From assembly GCA_019916065.1 (NCBI GenBank), contig CM034236.1, positions 27,370,457 to 27,434,456 of the forward strand: a DNA stretch of 64,000 nucleotides. Direction: 5' to 3'. Made by a program: the position numbers and the translations under genes. This DNA is from Vitellaria paradoxa (lineage: Eukaryota > Streptophyta > Magnoliopsida > Ericales > Sapotaceae). Shown one piece after another: positions 20,364-30,386 of the stretch; position 1 is the first letter of the stretch; the number at the start of each line of letters is the position of its first letter. The notes beneath the pieces were generated by a model that did no database searches, was not told the origin of the DNA, and saw nothing but the letters and a program-made list of their open reading frames with translations.

Positions 20364-22576
20364 AAAGAGGTTCTATGGAGGGAGGACTTAGCTGGAGAAG
20401 CTTTATCCTTCTTTGCCATAGCATGCTGAATTTTTGCTCTTTTCTTCCTTTGGGTCTTTGATAGAGTAAGCTCCCATTTGTCTTCCTCCAACTCCTTTGT
20501 AGTTAAACTGCTAGCATCGTCAGAGGCTTCCTCAAAACCTTCTTCATGAGGGCTATTGGGGTCATCCAATTCATCTTTCTCTGGATTAGTAGACATTGCT
20601 GGATCCAGATTGGGGGGGTGATCATTAATTGCCTTTCTCTGGTCCTGGTTTGCATTGTGGCTGGTAGTGCAATCAGATGAACCACTTGATTGTCCATTTG
20701 AGCTTACTAGATTGGTCTTTAATTGCTGTGTTGTTCTCTGCTCTGCAATTCCTTCATTTGAGTTAGCCATGGTGTGCTCTGATAAATCCTTTTGGTTGTC
20801 TCCAATTGGTGCAAATCGATTTGTTGTTACAGTGGTCATTATCTCGTCTGCTCCTTTGCTCTTGTTGATTGAGTCATCTCTTTTCCCTGATGAGGAAGGC
20901 ATTACTAGAGCATTGGCTGGATCATAGTTGGTTTCATTCTCCAAGTTTGCTGATTTCGTGGCCTGTTTTGGTCTCCATTCCCTCTTGACATTTCTGCTAC
21001 ATGATGAAGTTTTATGGCCAAATGCCATGCATGATTCACAACTAGCAGGCACCCATTCATATTCAATTTTCTGCTTGTATTTGCTGCCATTTTCAAAACT
21101 GATTTCTACTTCTTCCAAAGGTTTAAAACCAACCTCAACTTCCAGACATACCCGAGCATAAACTAGTCTTTCTTTGGTGGCTGTCATTCTATCTGTAAAA
21201 AGAGGGGTTCCAATGACACTTACAATTTTGCTAAGTGCATTTGCTGACCAGAGGTGGAGCTTGAGATGTGGTAGCCTTATCCAGATAGGAACCATGTTTA
21301 TTGCCTCTCTTTCATATGAGCAGTCTGGTGTCCACGGCTTTAGCAGCAATGGTTTATCATAGAATGACCAGGGCCCCAAGTCTAATGCATTTTGCTTCAT
21401 TTCATTATCCTGGAACTTAAAGATAAATACTCCAGTCTTGAGTACGTAGAGGTCCACCTCACCAAATGATTTCCATCTTCTCTCAACATATTGCTTCATT
21501 TGCTTGTAGGCTGGCTTTAGTCCCAGGACATAACCAATTAAGGAGCAGTCCCATTGGGATATTTCGTCTGCTAGTTCCTCATCCGAAAAGGAGACCATGG
21601 GCTCTGTGTTTTGTAGTTTGGGCTGTATGAATTCTAGAGGAAGCCCATTATCTTTTAGCCTATTTGAAGTGACTAAATGAGCCCATTTAACCTTAGGTTG
21701 TTCAGGGTCCATTGAGGAGTGCCCCGAGTGGCCCGGCAGAGAAGGAAAGTCTTCTGTGTATTTTGACTTAGGGTGCTGAGGCGGCAAAGAAATTGGTTTT
21801 AAATTTAAAGGCGGGCCATGCTGGTTATTACCCGTTGTGAGCTTTGAAGGGTCTAGCAGTTTCTTACCTGTAAAGCTGGCCAAGTCTGGCTCAACATAGA
21901 AGTTATTCTGTGATTGCCGAATAGGGTATTTATCATGGTCATGCTCGTCAAGCTGCAATGGCAGATGCTCCACTGACTTATCATTCGAATCATTAAAGTC
22001 TGCGAGGTTCGCAATGGTATCCATTTGCGAGTTTTCATCCTTGTCAACGTACATCTTCTGCTTGTCTCTATTGCTATAAATGGACTCATTAATAGTTTGG
22101 CTCGTATTTCTGCCAGATTCTGTAGCCTCCTTATCCATACGATTTACTTCAGTATTGGCCAATCCAATAGAACTTCCACCTGGAAACTTGGGTGCGGCCT
22201 CCATTGCTTGTGCATTTTCTTTAAAATTCATTAGTTCCTTCCTCAAATCTTCAATTGACTTTACCTGCTTCGTGTGACCATGAGCTTTGACTGGTGAAGG
22301 GGGAGATGATCTTGAAATTTGTAGAGGTTGAGATGTCCTCTCCTTAGAGAAGATATCTGAAGCTATGCTAGCCTCCTTAATTGTTAGTGGTCCTTCAAAG
22401 TTGATGTAAGCTCGCGGTTCAACTGATCTTCCTTTATCTTTTCCCTCATCTCGTGATGTTTCCTTGAGAGCTACCAATGAGTCACGATTCCTTGGCAGTT
22501 TGTTCCCTTCCAGTTCCAAAGTGCTCTTGTGTTGAGATTCTCGATCCGTGCGAGCATTAGAATGTAGTTCAGCCAT
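20360..22576 (-). CDS. LINE-2 ORF1: DUF4283/zinc-knuckle RNA-binding protein (738 aa)
   Basis: Uninterrupted 738-codon frame starting 63 bp from the 5' end of the element. Residues 1-~320 are polar and low in complexity. A DUF4283 domain follows at about 330-510 (KQYVERRWKSFGEVDLYVLKTGVFIFKF..., then VPIWIRLPHLKLHLW). The zinc knuckle CESCMAFGHKTSSC is at 513-526, with a long polar, acidic C-terminal region and a basic end. Domain order is that of LINE-1 ORF1, but the N-terminal halves do not resemble each other, so the two LINEs are different subfamilies sharing 5' and 3' ends. The likely role is binding element RNA. The stop overlaps the ORF2 start by 4 bp. Confidence 0.93.
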   Translation of the reverse strand: MAELHSNARTDRESQHKSTLELEGNKLPRNRDSLVALKETSRDEGKDKGRSVEPRAYINFEGPLTIKEASIASDIFSKERTSQPLQISRSSPPSPVKAHGHTKQVKSIEDLRKELMNFKENAQAMEAAPKFPGGSSIGLANTEVNRMDKEATESGRNTSQTINESIYSNRDKQKMYVDKDENSQMDTIANLADFNDSNDKSVEHLPLQLDEHDHDKYPIRQSQNNFYVEPDLASFTGKKLLDPSKLTTGNNQHGPPLNLKPISLPPQHPKSKYTEDFPSLPGHSGHSSMDPEQPKVKWAHLVTSNRLKDNGLPLEFIQPKLQNTEPMVSFSDEELADEISQWDCSLIGYVLGLKPAYKQMKQYVERRWKSFGEVDLYVLKTGVFIFKFQDNEMKQNALDLGPWSFYDKPLLLKPWTPDCSYEREAINMVPIWIRLPHLKLHLWSANALSKIVSVIGTPLFTDRMTATKERLVYARVCLEVEVGFKPLEEVEISFENGSKYKQKIEYEWVPASCESCMAFGHKTSSCSRNVKREWRPKQATKSANLENETNYDPANALVMPSSSGKRDDSINKSKGADEIMTTVTTNRFAPIGDNQKDLSEHTMANSNEGIAEQRTTQQLKTNLVSSNGQSSGSSDCTTSHNANQDQRKAINDHPPNLDPAMSTNPEKDELDDPNSPHEEGFEEASDDASSLTTKELEEDKWELTLSKTQRKKRAKIQHAMAKKDKASPAKSSLHRTSL

Positions 22577-23722
22577 GAATTTTAGAGAGAGAAAGTTCTA
22601 GAGAGAGAAGCTCTCGCCATCCTCAGCCTCTCCCCCCAATGAGGTAGTATCCTTCTTCTTTCTTTTATTTAGTTCTGCACTTCCAAATTAGTACTTCATA
22701 TTCATAATTGTTGTTGTTGGGAGTGCTGTAGAACTTAAGTTGGGGGATGTATTGGGTGATGCATTAAGTGGCTTGAATAATGGGTGCATACTTGGTTTAA
22801 TTTATGCTTTGCTCTTATCTGTGCCTTTTGTGGTTATTGTTTCATGCTCATCATCATGCTTACTATTGCACAGTACAGACCCACATATGCATCATGGTTC
22901 TCACATTGAGAACAATGTGAATTTTAAGTTAGGAAGTAGGGTTCGCATGATGATCTGTGCCAAAATTGTAAAATTTTAAAATTTTTGAGTGTCTTTAACC
23001 TTGAATACATGAATTTAGCACATTTGTACCTACAAGTTAGCCTTTTTGGTTGCTTGATTGTGGAATTGAGTGAGAGAGTGATGAATGAGTTTTGTTCAAG
23101 CTTTAATAGGAAACTTAGTTCAAGTTGATTATGTTATGACCTTGTGCATTTTTTTTTTTACTATCATAGAGAAGTGTATATGTGCTTAGGAGTGGATTTT
23201 GTTTAACATTGGTTAATTGAGCATTCTTAGACTAGGTGGAGACTTATACCCCTAATGGTGAGCTTTTGAGCCTATTATTCTTTTCTTGAGGGGTTGCATA
23301 TAATCACAGCTCTTTTGTTCTTCACTTTGGTTTTCAATGCACCAATTGCATCACACACACTTGCATGAGTTTCACTTGGCATATTATGAGTTGTTGTAAG
23401 CTTTGAACATGATGCTAGGCCACCTTTTTGCTATTTTTGGACCTTCTTATCCTTTCCTTGATATGAAATTACCCTAGGAACCAACTTGAAGCCTTTTAAT
23501 AAAGTGTGTGATATATTTATATATTTTTCTTGGTTCCCACCTCATATATTATCCCTTAGCCTTATGCACACACTTTAAGCCTTATTCTCACATGTCTTAG
23601 GTTGTGAAAGTGCCTCAATGTCAATGATGTGAATCGGGGTTGGGAATGGAAATTTTTTAGAGCATATTGGGAGGAAATATTGGGTGGAGAATCTAGCTTG
23701 TGTATTTCATTATTTCAAAAGC

Positions 23723-23818
23723 AAAAAAAAAAAAGAAAAAGAAAAAGAGAAAAAAAAAAGAAAAAGAGAAAAAAAAAGAAAAAGAAAAAAGAAAAAAAAG
23801 AGAAAAAAAAGAAAAAAA
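23723..23818 (+). repeat. Homopurine (A/G) tract in Athila-1
   Basis: About 96 consecutive purines made of AAAAAG-like units. It ends ~890 bp before the 3' LTR. Athila-2 has a 103-nt tract of the same kind at the matching distance (885 bp). The Lys-rich ORFs predicted across it are artefacts of the repeat. Confidence 0.9.
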
Positions 23819-24698
23819 TTTATCATTCCTTTTGCTTATGAAATTATGGGACTTGTACATTATTTGCAATTGTCCCAAGGGTAGTTCGTAAGTTTGTGAA
23901 TAAGCTTCTTGCTGGGATCATTGTTGGGTTTGGAAAGGAAATGGGTAGTTCAGGACTTGTGCGCACTTGAGCATCTTTATCCTAAGACATGTGCTTTGAT
24001 TTCCATATCCTCCATTGTTAACCATTACCCTTAGCCAAGTTACAACCAAAACAAAGACCTAGTCAATTCTTAGCAGGCAACTCTTGTATTGTGCATGTAG
24101 TGGTCTTATGTAGGTTGTGTGGTGTGATCTCTTACATATGCATTGGAACATGGTTATGAGCTGTCCACTTTGAACTTCATTTCAGTTCACTCACTTATTT
24201 TTGGGGTTATGTGCAATTAGGATAGCATCATATGCTAGTAGGTATGTGTGAACCCTTGATGAGTGAATTTCTTTCTATGAGTGGTACTTTGTGAGTATTT
24301 GAAGTCAAAACCTAGTTCCGTTTATGCTCTTGCAACCTTTTTGAATGAATGAAACAATTTTGTACACATGCTCTTTCTACTTTGATAATCCATGCATTTA
24401 TGCTTAGCACTTGGGAAATTATACATGATATTTGGGTTTTGTGACTTGTTGGGCTTGAGCTTGATTCATTTTTTATCTTGATCACTTTTTAACACTTTGG
24501 GACCATGCCATAGAATTTTGTGGGTAGATTCACTGCAAACCCTCACGAGATCTTACTCGTCCACTAGGGGGAACCTAGGGGTTTAAAGGGCTTGCTACAT
24601 GTAGCTAAGTGTAGTCGTGTTTCCAACGAAAAGAGAAATAGGATAGTAGTTTCATTTCATTTTAATAAAGGGCATTGCTAAGGACTAGCAACGCTCAA

Positions 24699-24709
24699 GT
24701 TGGGGGGTG
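24699..24709 (+). promoter_or_regulatory. Athila-1 polypurine tract
   Basis: GTTGGGGGGTG directly before the 3' LTR (TGATTACAC). It is the expected plus-strand primer site and is identical to the Athila-2 tract at 34114-34124. Confidence 0.85.
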
Positions 24710-26605
24710 TGATTACACATGAAAAGTATAATTACAAACTTCACATTTTGATACACATTGATGCCTTTAAGTAGTTAATCTTGAAGTTTTATCATTATTT
24801 TATTACTTATAACTTTTATTTTCTTAATTGCAGGTAAAACGGCAAAATAATTGAGATTAGCAGCGATGAAAGTGGCTGTCACGAAGAAAAAATGGTCCGA
24901 AGTTCAAGATGGTTGAAGTGGTGTGCAGCTGAAGTTCCAGCTTGACACACTGTCAGTTGTTTGACCATATCTTTTCACTCACAATTCGGATTGACCCAAT
25001 TCTTTTGGATTGGAAAGAAGACTCAAATGGCTACAACTTTTGTGTTTTAGCCGAAGCCTAAATCCATCATCTTCGAGGTCAAAATCGCATTGGAAGTCGA
25101 CGACAGAAAGCTGTCAGAAGAAAAAAATGCAAAAAGTGAAACTTATACACTGCCGTCCGGACACCTGGACACATGGAAGCATACTGCAGTCCAGACACCC
25201 CATTTGGGTGTCCGGACACCTGGGACACGTGGGAGCCACTTTATTGTTTCATTTTTAGGGTTTTGTGCATGGATTATAAAAACCCTATGAGCAGCCATCT
25301 AGGGCATCTTCTTTTCATTTTTTCCAGACTTTTAGAGAGTGTTTTAGACTTTAGAAGGAGAGTTTTCAATTTCTTTTTGAAGATGTTTAACAAGGTTTGC
25401 GCAACAATTTGTGGATTCGCTTTAGCTTTCATGATTCTTCGTTATTGTTTTCGTTCTTCGAAGAACGGTACTGTTTTTGCTTAGATTAATAATATTTTTA
25501 TTCGTAGTTAGTTTACATTCTTTCTTTCTTCTCGTTCTTTGATTCTTGTTTTAATGATTGGATTCAATTGCATGGATTTCATTATGAATGTAGCGTAAAA
25601 CCCTAGTTCTTGATTCAACGAATCAAGGAAGGGTAGTTTATGAAAAACGAAGGGATGTGCGTAGATCCTTCGCATGGTTTGTAAAAACCTTTGCGGAGTG
25701 ATCTACGATTGTAAGAATCATTTTATTTTGTTTCAAACACTTTTGAAACCGGAAACCTTTGACTATATTTTCTGTAATCACTTGTAAAGGTTTTCAAGTA
25801 AAAATTGATTTAATAATTTTGGGCAAATTAAAATTGATTTCTAAAACAAATCTGGTTTTGGTTGTTTGAAGAACCTTTGAAAACAAGAGTTTTTGACTAT
25901 ATTCTCTATAATCACTGGTAAAAACTCTTGAATATAATTTTTCTTAATAATTTTTGAACAAACCCTAATTTAGGTTTGAAACCGAATGTTTTCTTAGAAA
26001 ATCTTTCCAGTTTTATTATCCATAATGAAACGTGATTTTAAAACTGAGTATCGGGCATTTTTGGAACGTTAACGAGAGTATTTTTTTCCAATCTATAGCT
26101 CATTTGACGTGAACTATAGATTGTATTTTTAACACATCCGGTAGTAAAGTAGTAAACTACCCGAACTTGTGAAGTTGGATCAAGAACCTCTTAATCTTGA
26201 ATTCTTTAATCTATCCTGAATTTGATTTTAATTTAATTGCTTGTTTTCTTGAAATCTTGATTAGGATAGATAATTTCTTTAAATTCTTGAATTCTTATCA
26301 AAGTTAAGTTTTTCTTTTCTTTAAAATTATAAATATAAAAAAAATAAAAATAAAATATTTATTTGGTAAATCTCTTTCTTTAAGCTTTGATAAGATAAGT
26401 TAAGTTTACATTTACAAAATTTCCAATTCTAGTTTTCTTGGCAATTGTTAAATTCCCTAGCATTTGAATTTTAAATTTTCTAGAAAACTTAGAAACTAAA
26501 ACTTTAGGTTCCCTGTGGATTCAACCTCGGACTTACTGAGTTAAAACTACACCGCACACCCTTGCACTTGGGGGTTAATTTAGATGCAGTTTCTACAAGC
26601 GGTCA
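24710..26605 (+). repeat. Athila-1 3' LTR
   Basis: Pairs with 9014-10905. It keeps the TATA box (25275-25282), the paired palindromes (25188-25197 and 25209-25218) and both conserved-loop hairpins (loops 25761-25785 and 25895-25919). After GGTCA at 26605, seven bases AGTTTTT (26606-26612) precede viral DNA. In the 5' LTR context those bases lie between LTR and primer site. Confidence 0.95.
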
Positions 26606-26612
26606 AGTTTTT

Positions 26613-27885
26613 GCGCCATCTCTTACCCTCTTACTGAAACCTCTTTGTCCTCTACCCCTTCCTTGGACTCAGACATATACCCTATCCAACCCATTACCCA
26701 GATCTAGCTCAGCCCAAGTGCTAAGATTCATATCCTTTTAGACAAATACTCAAAACCCTTACCTATCATAGCTTTTTTTGATACAGGAGCTGCATGCTCT
26801 ATCATAAACCCTGACTTTTTACCTGCCACCTACTGGCTAACCTGTTCACAAGATTTTCGAGTAGCTAATGGTGAGAAATTTACTATTTCCCATATCAGTA
26901 AACCCATTTTCATTAAGCTATTCCCAAATCTGGTGATTAAGAAGAAAGTCTATGGTTCTCATTTGCCTGGAAAAGATCTTCTTGTTGGATTCGATATCTT
27001 ACAAGAATTACCCAAAATAAAATGGTCAGCTTCTGGTCTAGCCTACAAAACCTTTACTCTCCCATGGTCTTCTATACCCCATCTCTACCTCACCCAACCT
27101 TTTGAGACCATTAAAACCCGGCTCATAGAATATTCATGTGCCGAATCCCACACAACCTTTCTGAAAAAATGTCTTAACCCCTTTCGGAAAAACCCTGATT
27201 TCTTTGTTACACTTCCCTTCAAAAGAAATGAAGATATAAACCCAACCAAAGCTAGTCACAGTGGAATGACCCAGAACACTATGCACTAGCCACTGCAGAA
27301 ATCACTCAACTCCAAGCTGAAAGACTCATAGAACCTACTGTTTCTCAATGGGCATGCGAAGCTTTTTATGTTAATAAGTGGTCTGAACAAGTTCGAGGGA
27401 AAATGAGACTGGTTGTGAATTATCAGCCCCTGAATCAGTTCCTGCTTGATGATAAGTTTCCCCTTCCCAACCATCTTTTCTTATTCAAACGGTTGGCCCA
27501 GGCAAAAATCTTCTCAAAGTTTGATCTCAAAGCTAGTTTTTGGCAACTGGGAATTCATCCTGATGATAGACACAAGACTGCCTTCTGCATCCCCAACCAC
27601 CATTTCCAGTGGACTGTCATGCCCTTCGGATTAAAGATTGCCCATTCATTCTTTCAACGGGCTATGGTAAAGATTTTCAAACCTTTAGAGCACGATACAT
27701 TAATTTATATTGATGATATCCTGCTGTTCTCACCCACAGAAGAACACCACCAAGCACTCCTTGAGAAATTCCAGTCCCTTCTGGTTCAATATGGGATAAT
27801 GCCCTCAGAAAAGAAGATGATCATTAGACAGGCAACTATTGATTTTCTCGGAATGACTATCACCCAAGGAAAATTCCAGCTTTAA
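26613..27885 (+). pseudogene. EPRV copy B: protease and reverse transcriptase
   Basis: Continues copy B straight after Athila-1. The retropepsin-like active site (F-D-T-G-A) is at 26777-26791. RT follows: 26933-27289 is open (118 aa) up to a frameshift near 27272, and the core resumes at 27403-27885 with the YIDD box at 27706-27717 and the neighbouring TVMPFGLK segment just upstream. The RT frame ends with TAA at 27883-27885, where copy A has CAA, so this stop is a decay mutation and RNase H continues beyond it. The role would be copying pregenomic RNA. This copy shows the least damage in the RT core of the three. Confidence 0.88.
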
Positions 27886-29595
27886 CCTCATATCTGCCAT
27901 CATCTCCATCAATTTTCGGATCAACTTAATTCAGCCAAACAGGTCCAACAATTTTTGGGCATTGTTAACTACATGAGAGATTTTATTCCCAAGATTACCC
28001 GATTTGTTTCATCACTCTCCAGGCTCTTAAAGAAAGATTGTTTCGAATGGATAAATGAACAAACTAAGGCAGTTCAGTCCCTCAAGGCTCAGGCAAAGAC
28101 TCTCCCAGCTTTGTAAATTCCTCAACCAGACAGTAAATTTGTCATCCAGACTGACACAAGTGATCAATATTGGGGTGCTGCTCTTCTCACAGATGATAAT
28201 GGCAAAAGAAATATATCCGCCTATGCAAGTGGACAATTCAAACCCTCTGAACAACATTACCACTCAACATTCAAAGAAATTCTTGCCATCCGCCGCGGTA
28301 TTGAAAAATTTCAATTCCATCTCATTGGATGCAGATTTCTTATCAAAATGGACATGTCCTCATTCCCAAAAATGCTTTAGCTCAAGAGAAAAATTCTTTC
28401 ACATGCCCAACTTCCCAGATTGGCAGAATAGTTCTCCCAATGAAATTTTGAAGTAAAACACCACCAAGGGAAAAAGAATGTTCCTACAGATTTTCTTTCC
28501 AGAAACCCAGTCCAAACTCATCTAGTTATCCCCTACATCTATACCATAACCCCTGATCCAAACCAACCTTCATCTTCTACTGGTTCACAGCTAGGACAAC
28601 CATCACCAGCATTCCCAGATCCCAAACACATCCCTGTACAACCTGTTTTCCTAGTATATAATCTTCCTTCAGAAGTCCAATCGATGATAATGAGTCAAAC
28701 AAGGTCACCCCCCAGCCATTCCAGAATAAATTGGTTACAAGTTTTAACCATCCTTATATCCAAACATGGATTGTGTTTAAAAGGCCTCATCTTCCCTGTT
28801 GACAACCTCTTTCTCACCCTTTTCTAAATCAGAAATGAGTACAATTTCCCGAAAGAGGCATTATGTTTTTTCTGGTATTTCTGTGAAGAATATACTATCC
28901 CATTCCTGTTCGATTCATAGACTCTTTATGCTTACTTGATGTAATCAACCTTTCCAAATTCCAGGCCTAAACCGAACCCTCGAGCATGGAATCTCCTCAC
29001 ACTCTTAACCTGGTTCCATCCTATTGAAACTTGGCTAGCACTGCTCCGAACCCATTACCATCAGTATGTCCTTATAACCTTTAAAAAGGACCCAGCCTTT
29101 TTTCCCCCAGATACTATCTTTCCAGTAGACCCTCCTGATGACCCCAACCTGGCACAATCTTTAAACCCTAATAAGTCATTGTATTATTTTCATAATTGTG
29201 GCCAAATTCAAGCTTATTTCAAATATAATCTTACTAATTACCTCATCCGCAGAAATCGAACCCTTGACTAGTTCCCATTGCTTCAGACAATGATCATACT
29301 CAACCACAAAGAACAGTACCAACTTCTTCTTGATCAATTAGTTACTAATTATCAGTGAAAATTTTCCCATCCAAACGAAGCAAAGCTCATTTGGACACTG
29401 TTTCACCATATCCATAATAAGTACACTGCTTTTGACATAATGGAGTTGCTCAGTGCCATAACCACGCACCGCCACATATCTCACATCTTCTGCAAAGGAC
29501 CAGACTGGCGTCCTTACTTTCCCTTGGATCGAGATGACCCTTCTGATGAAGAAGAACCACTAGACTCCCACTACAACAGCTCTGAGAGCGACTAG
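27886..29595 (+). pseudogene. EPRV copy B: RNase H and unrecognised pol tail
   Basis: RNase H lies at about 27960-28510, with the first catalytic Asp region (QTDTSD) near 28147-28164, and is broken by stops at 28114 and 28378. The frame then runs through a Pro/Ser-rich linker (28520-28650) into the aromatic-rich tail (28690-29595), ending at TAG 29593-29595. Stops interrupt the tail near 28824, 28918 and 28939. At least one of these is a Gln codon in copy C, so they are lesions. The tail looks like part of the same polyprotein. I recognise no domain in it. Confidence 0.72.
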
Positions 29596-29881
29596 TTCAC
29601 TCAGCCTCCAGCAGCTTCACCAGCAGAACACTTGACATTTCCAGCATTTCCAATTGTATAAAAAGGTGTGTTATTTGTCTGATATGCCACGTGCCCCTTG
29701 TTTGTGGCATCATGTATAAATATCTGTTGTCTAATGTTTATCTTTTTCCTATGTAACAATCCACAAGAACCGGGAAGTCACTGTAGTAGTCAGTATCAGT
29801 CACTGTAGCAATCAATCATGAAATAGTTTTAGATTGGCTTTAGAATCCGGATTTGAAGTCCGATAGAGTCTGATCCTCCCC

Positions 29882-29889
29882 TATAAATA
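29882..29889 (+). promoter_or_regulatory. EPRV pregenomic RNA promoter TATA box (copy B)
   Basis: TATAAATA in CTATAAATAGAAGACTCCCC. It is followed ~30 bp on by the likely RNA start and preceded by GTGACTGATACTGA-type repeats. Copy C keeps the same box (49682-49689, minus); copy A has lost it. Core promoters of pararetroviruses have this form. Confidence 0.75.
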
Positions 29890-29960
29890 GAAGACTCCCC
29901 TCTCCACTTAGGGCAGGGACGGGAGAAGAGAAAAGTCTACTGGTTGTAATATTTTCCATC

Positions 29961-29966
29961 AATAAA
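29961..29966 (+). terminator. EPRV polyadenylation signal (copy B)
   Basis: AATAAA ~75 bp downstream of the TATA box. In caulimovirids the signal is skipped on the first pass and used on the second. In copies A and C this position reads as an A-run without AATAAA. Confidence 0.6.
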
Positions 29967-30164
29967 ATCTCAGTGTGTTTTATTATGTTTCTCTTATGTT
30001 TCCTCTTGAGCATTTCTTTCTTTTATATCTTCAAATCTCTCTGAATCACTAATCCTTTCTTCTGTTTTGTTTTTGGTATACGCTTTCTTCTGTTTTGTTT
30101 TTGGTATACGCTTTAGGGTTGGAATTCTATGAAATCCATTGAGCTACTTCCATCTATGCAGAAT

Positions 30165-30178
30165 TGGTATCAGAGCCC
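30165..30178 (+). promoter_or_regulatory. EPRV copy B primer-binding site (initiator tRNA-Met)
   Basis: TGGTATCAGAGCCC, the canonical complement of the plant initiator tRNA-Met 3' end. It lies between the promoter and the movement protein, as expected. Confidence 0.9.
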
Positions 30179-30386
30179 TGGTTGTTTGGTTCTCGGATTA
30201 GTATGCTCTCTGCTTGCACTTTATGTGATCTAGTAAATCAGAAAACCAGAACTTGAACTCTTTCCTAAGTTTGTATCTAGCTAAAGCACTAGTGAACTAT
30301 TGGTAAGTCCTTAGGAAAAGGTAGTTTAAGTTCGGCCGGGAAACCTGCTAGGTATAATCTCAGAGAAGCTTAACCTTTTTCCTACC

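Larger units (their letters stand above)
16628..22639 (-). mobile_element. LINE-2: apparently full-length plant L1 with both ORFs intact
   Basis: About 6.0 kb on the minus strand. TGAGGTAATATCCTT (16613-16627) and TGAGGTAGTATCCTT (22640-22654) form a 15-bp target-site duplication with one mismatch. The 5' UTR (22639-22577) carries the CTTCTCTCTCTAGAAC motif shared with LINE-1. ORF1 (738 aa) and ORF2 (1217 aa) overlap by 4 bp. The 3' UTR is short (16709-16632) and ends in CTTACTTACC and an A-rich tail. Intact ORFs and near-perfect duplications make it the only potentially autonomous element here. Confidence 0.93.
22656..24709 (+). other. Athila-1 3' non-coding region
   Basis: Two kilobases without a credible gene. 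It matches the 3' region of Athila-2 (34114-36110, inverted), for example CTTGAATAATGGGTGCAT near 22774. It includes a homopurine tract, then a TTGCTA/TAGCAA hairpin at 24675-24693 and the polypurine tract. Retention in an element that lost pol suggests cis-acting functions such as packaging, dimerisation or plus-strand priming. Confidence 0.75.
9014..26605 (+). mobile_element. Athila-1: Ty3/Gypsy LTR retrotransposon lacking RT and integrase, with two nested LINEs
   Basis: LTRs of ~1.89 kb begin TGATTACAC and end GCGGTCA (9014-10905 and 24710-26605), with ~60 differences counted by eye (~97% identity). A tRNA-Asp primer site follows the 5' LTR and a GTTGGGGGGTG polypurine tract precedes the 3' LTR. 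Gag and the protease-like domain are typical of Athila. RT, RNase H, integrase and the env-position ORF found in Athila-2 are missing: coding homology stops near 13675. Without the LINEs (~8.5 kb) the element is ~9.1 kb. It is therefore non-autonomous. The flanks repeat GCGCCAT (9007-9013 and 26613-26619), with 7 extra bases (AGTTTTT) after the 3' LTR. Confidence 0.93.
29596..30386 (+). other. EPRV copy B: intergenic promoter and leader region
   Basis: Non-coding. In order: remnants of the TCAGTATCAGTCACTGTAG repeat (29780-29815), TATA box (29882-29889), AATAAA (29961-29966), a tandem ~28-bp duplication (about 30058-30113), primer site (30165-30178), a ~200-bp leader, and the movement-protein ATG at 30387. 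Promoter and polyadenylation signal lie close together, as expected for a circular genome that makes a terminally redundant RNA. Confidence 0.75.

Noticed and set aside
23629..23891. Lys-rich ORFs around 23629-23891 and a Phe-rich ORF at 34990-35256
   Set aside because: These are translations of the homopurine/homopyrimidine tracts.
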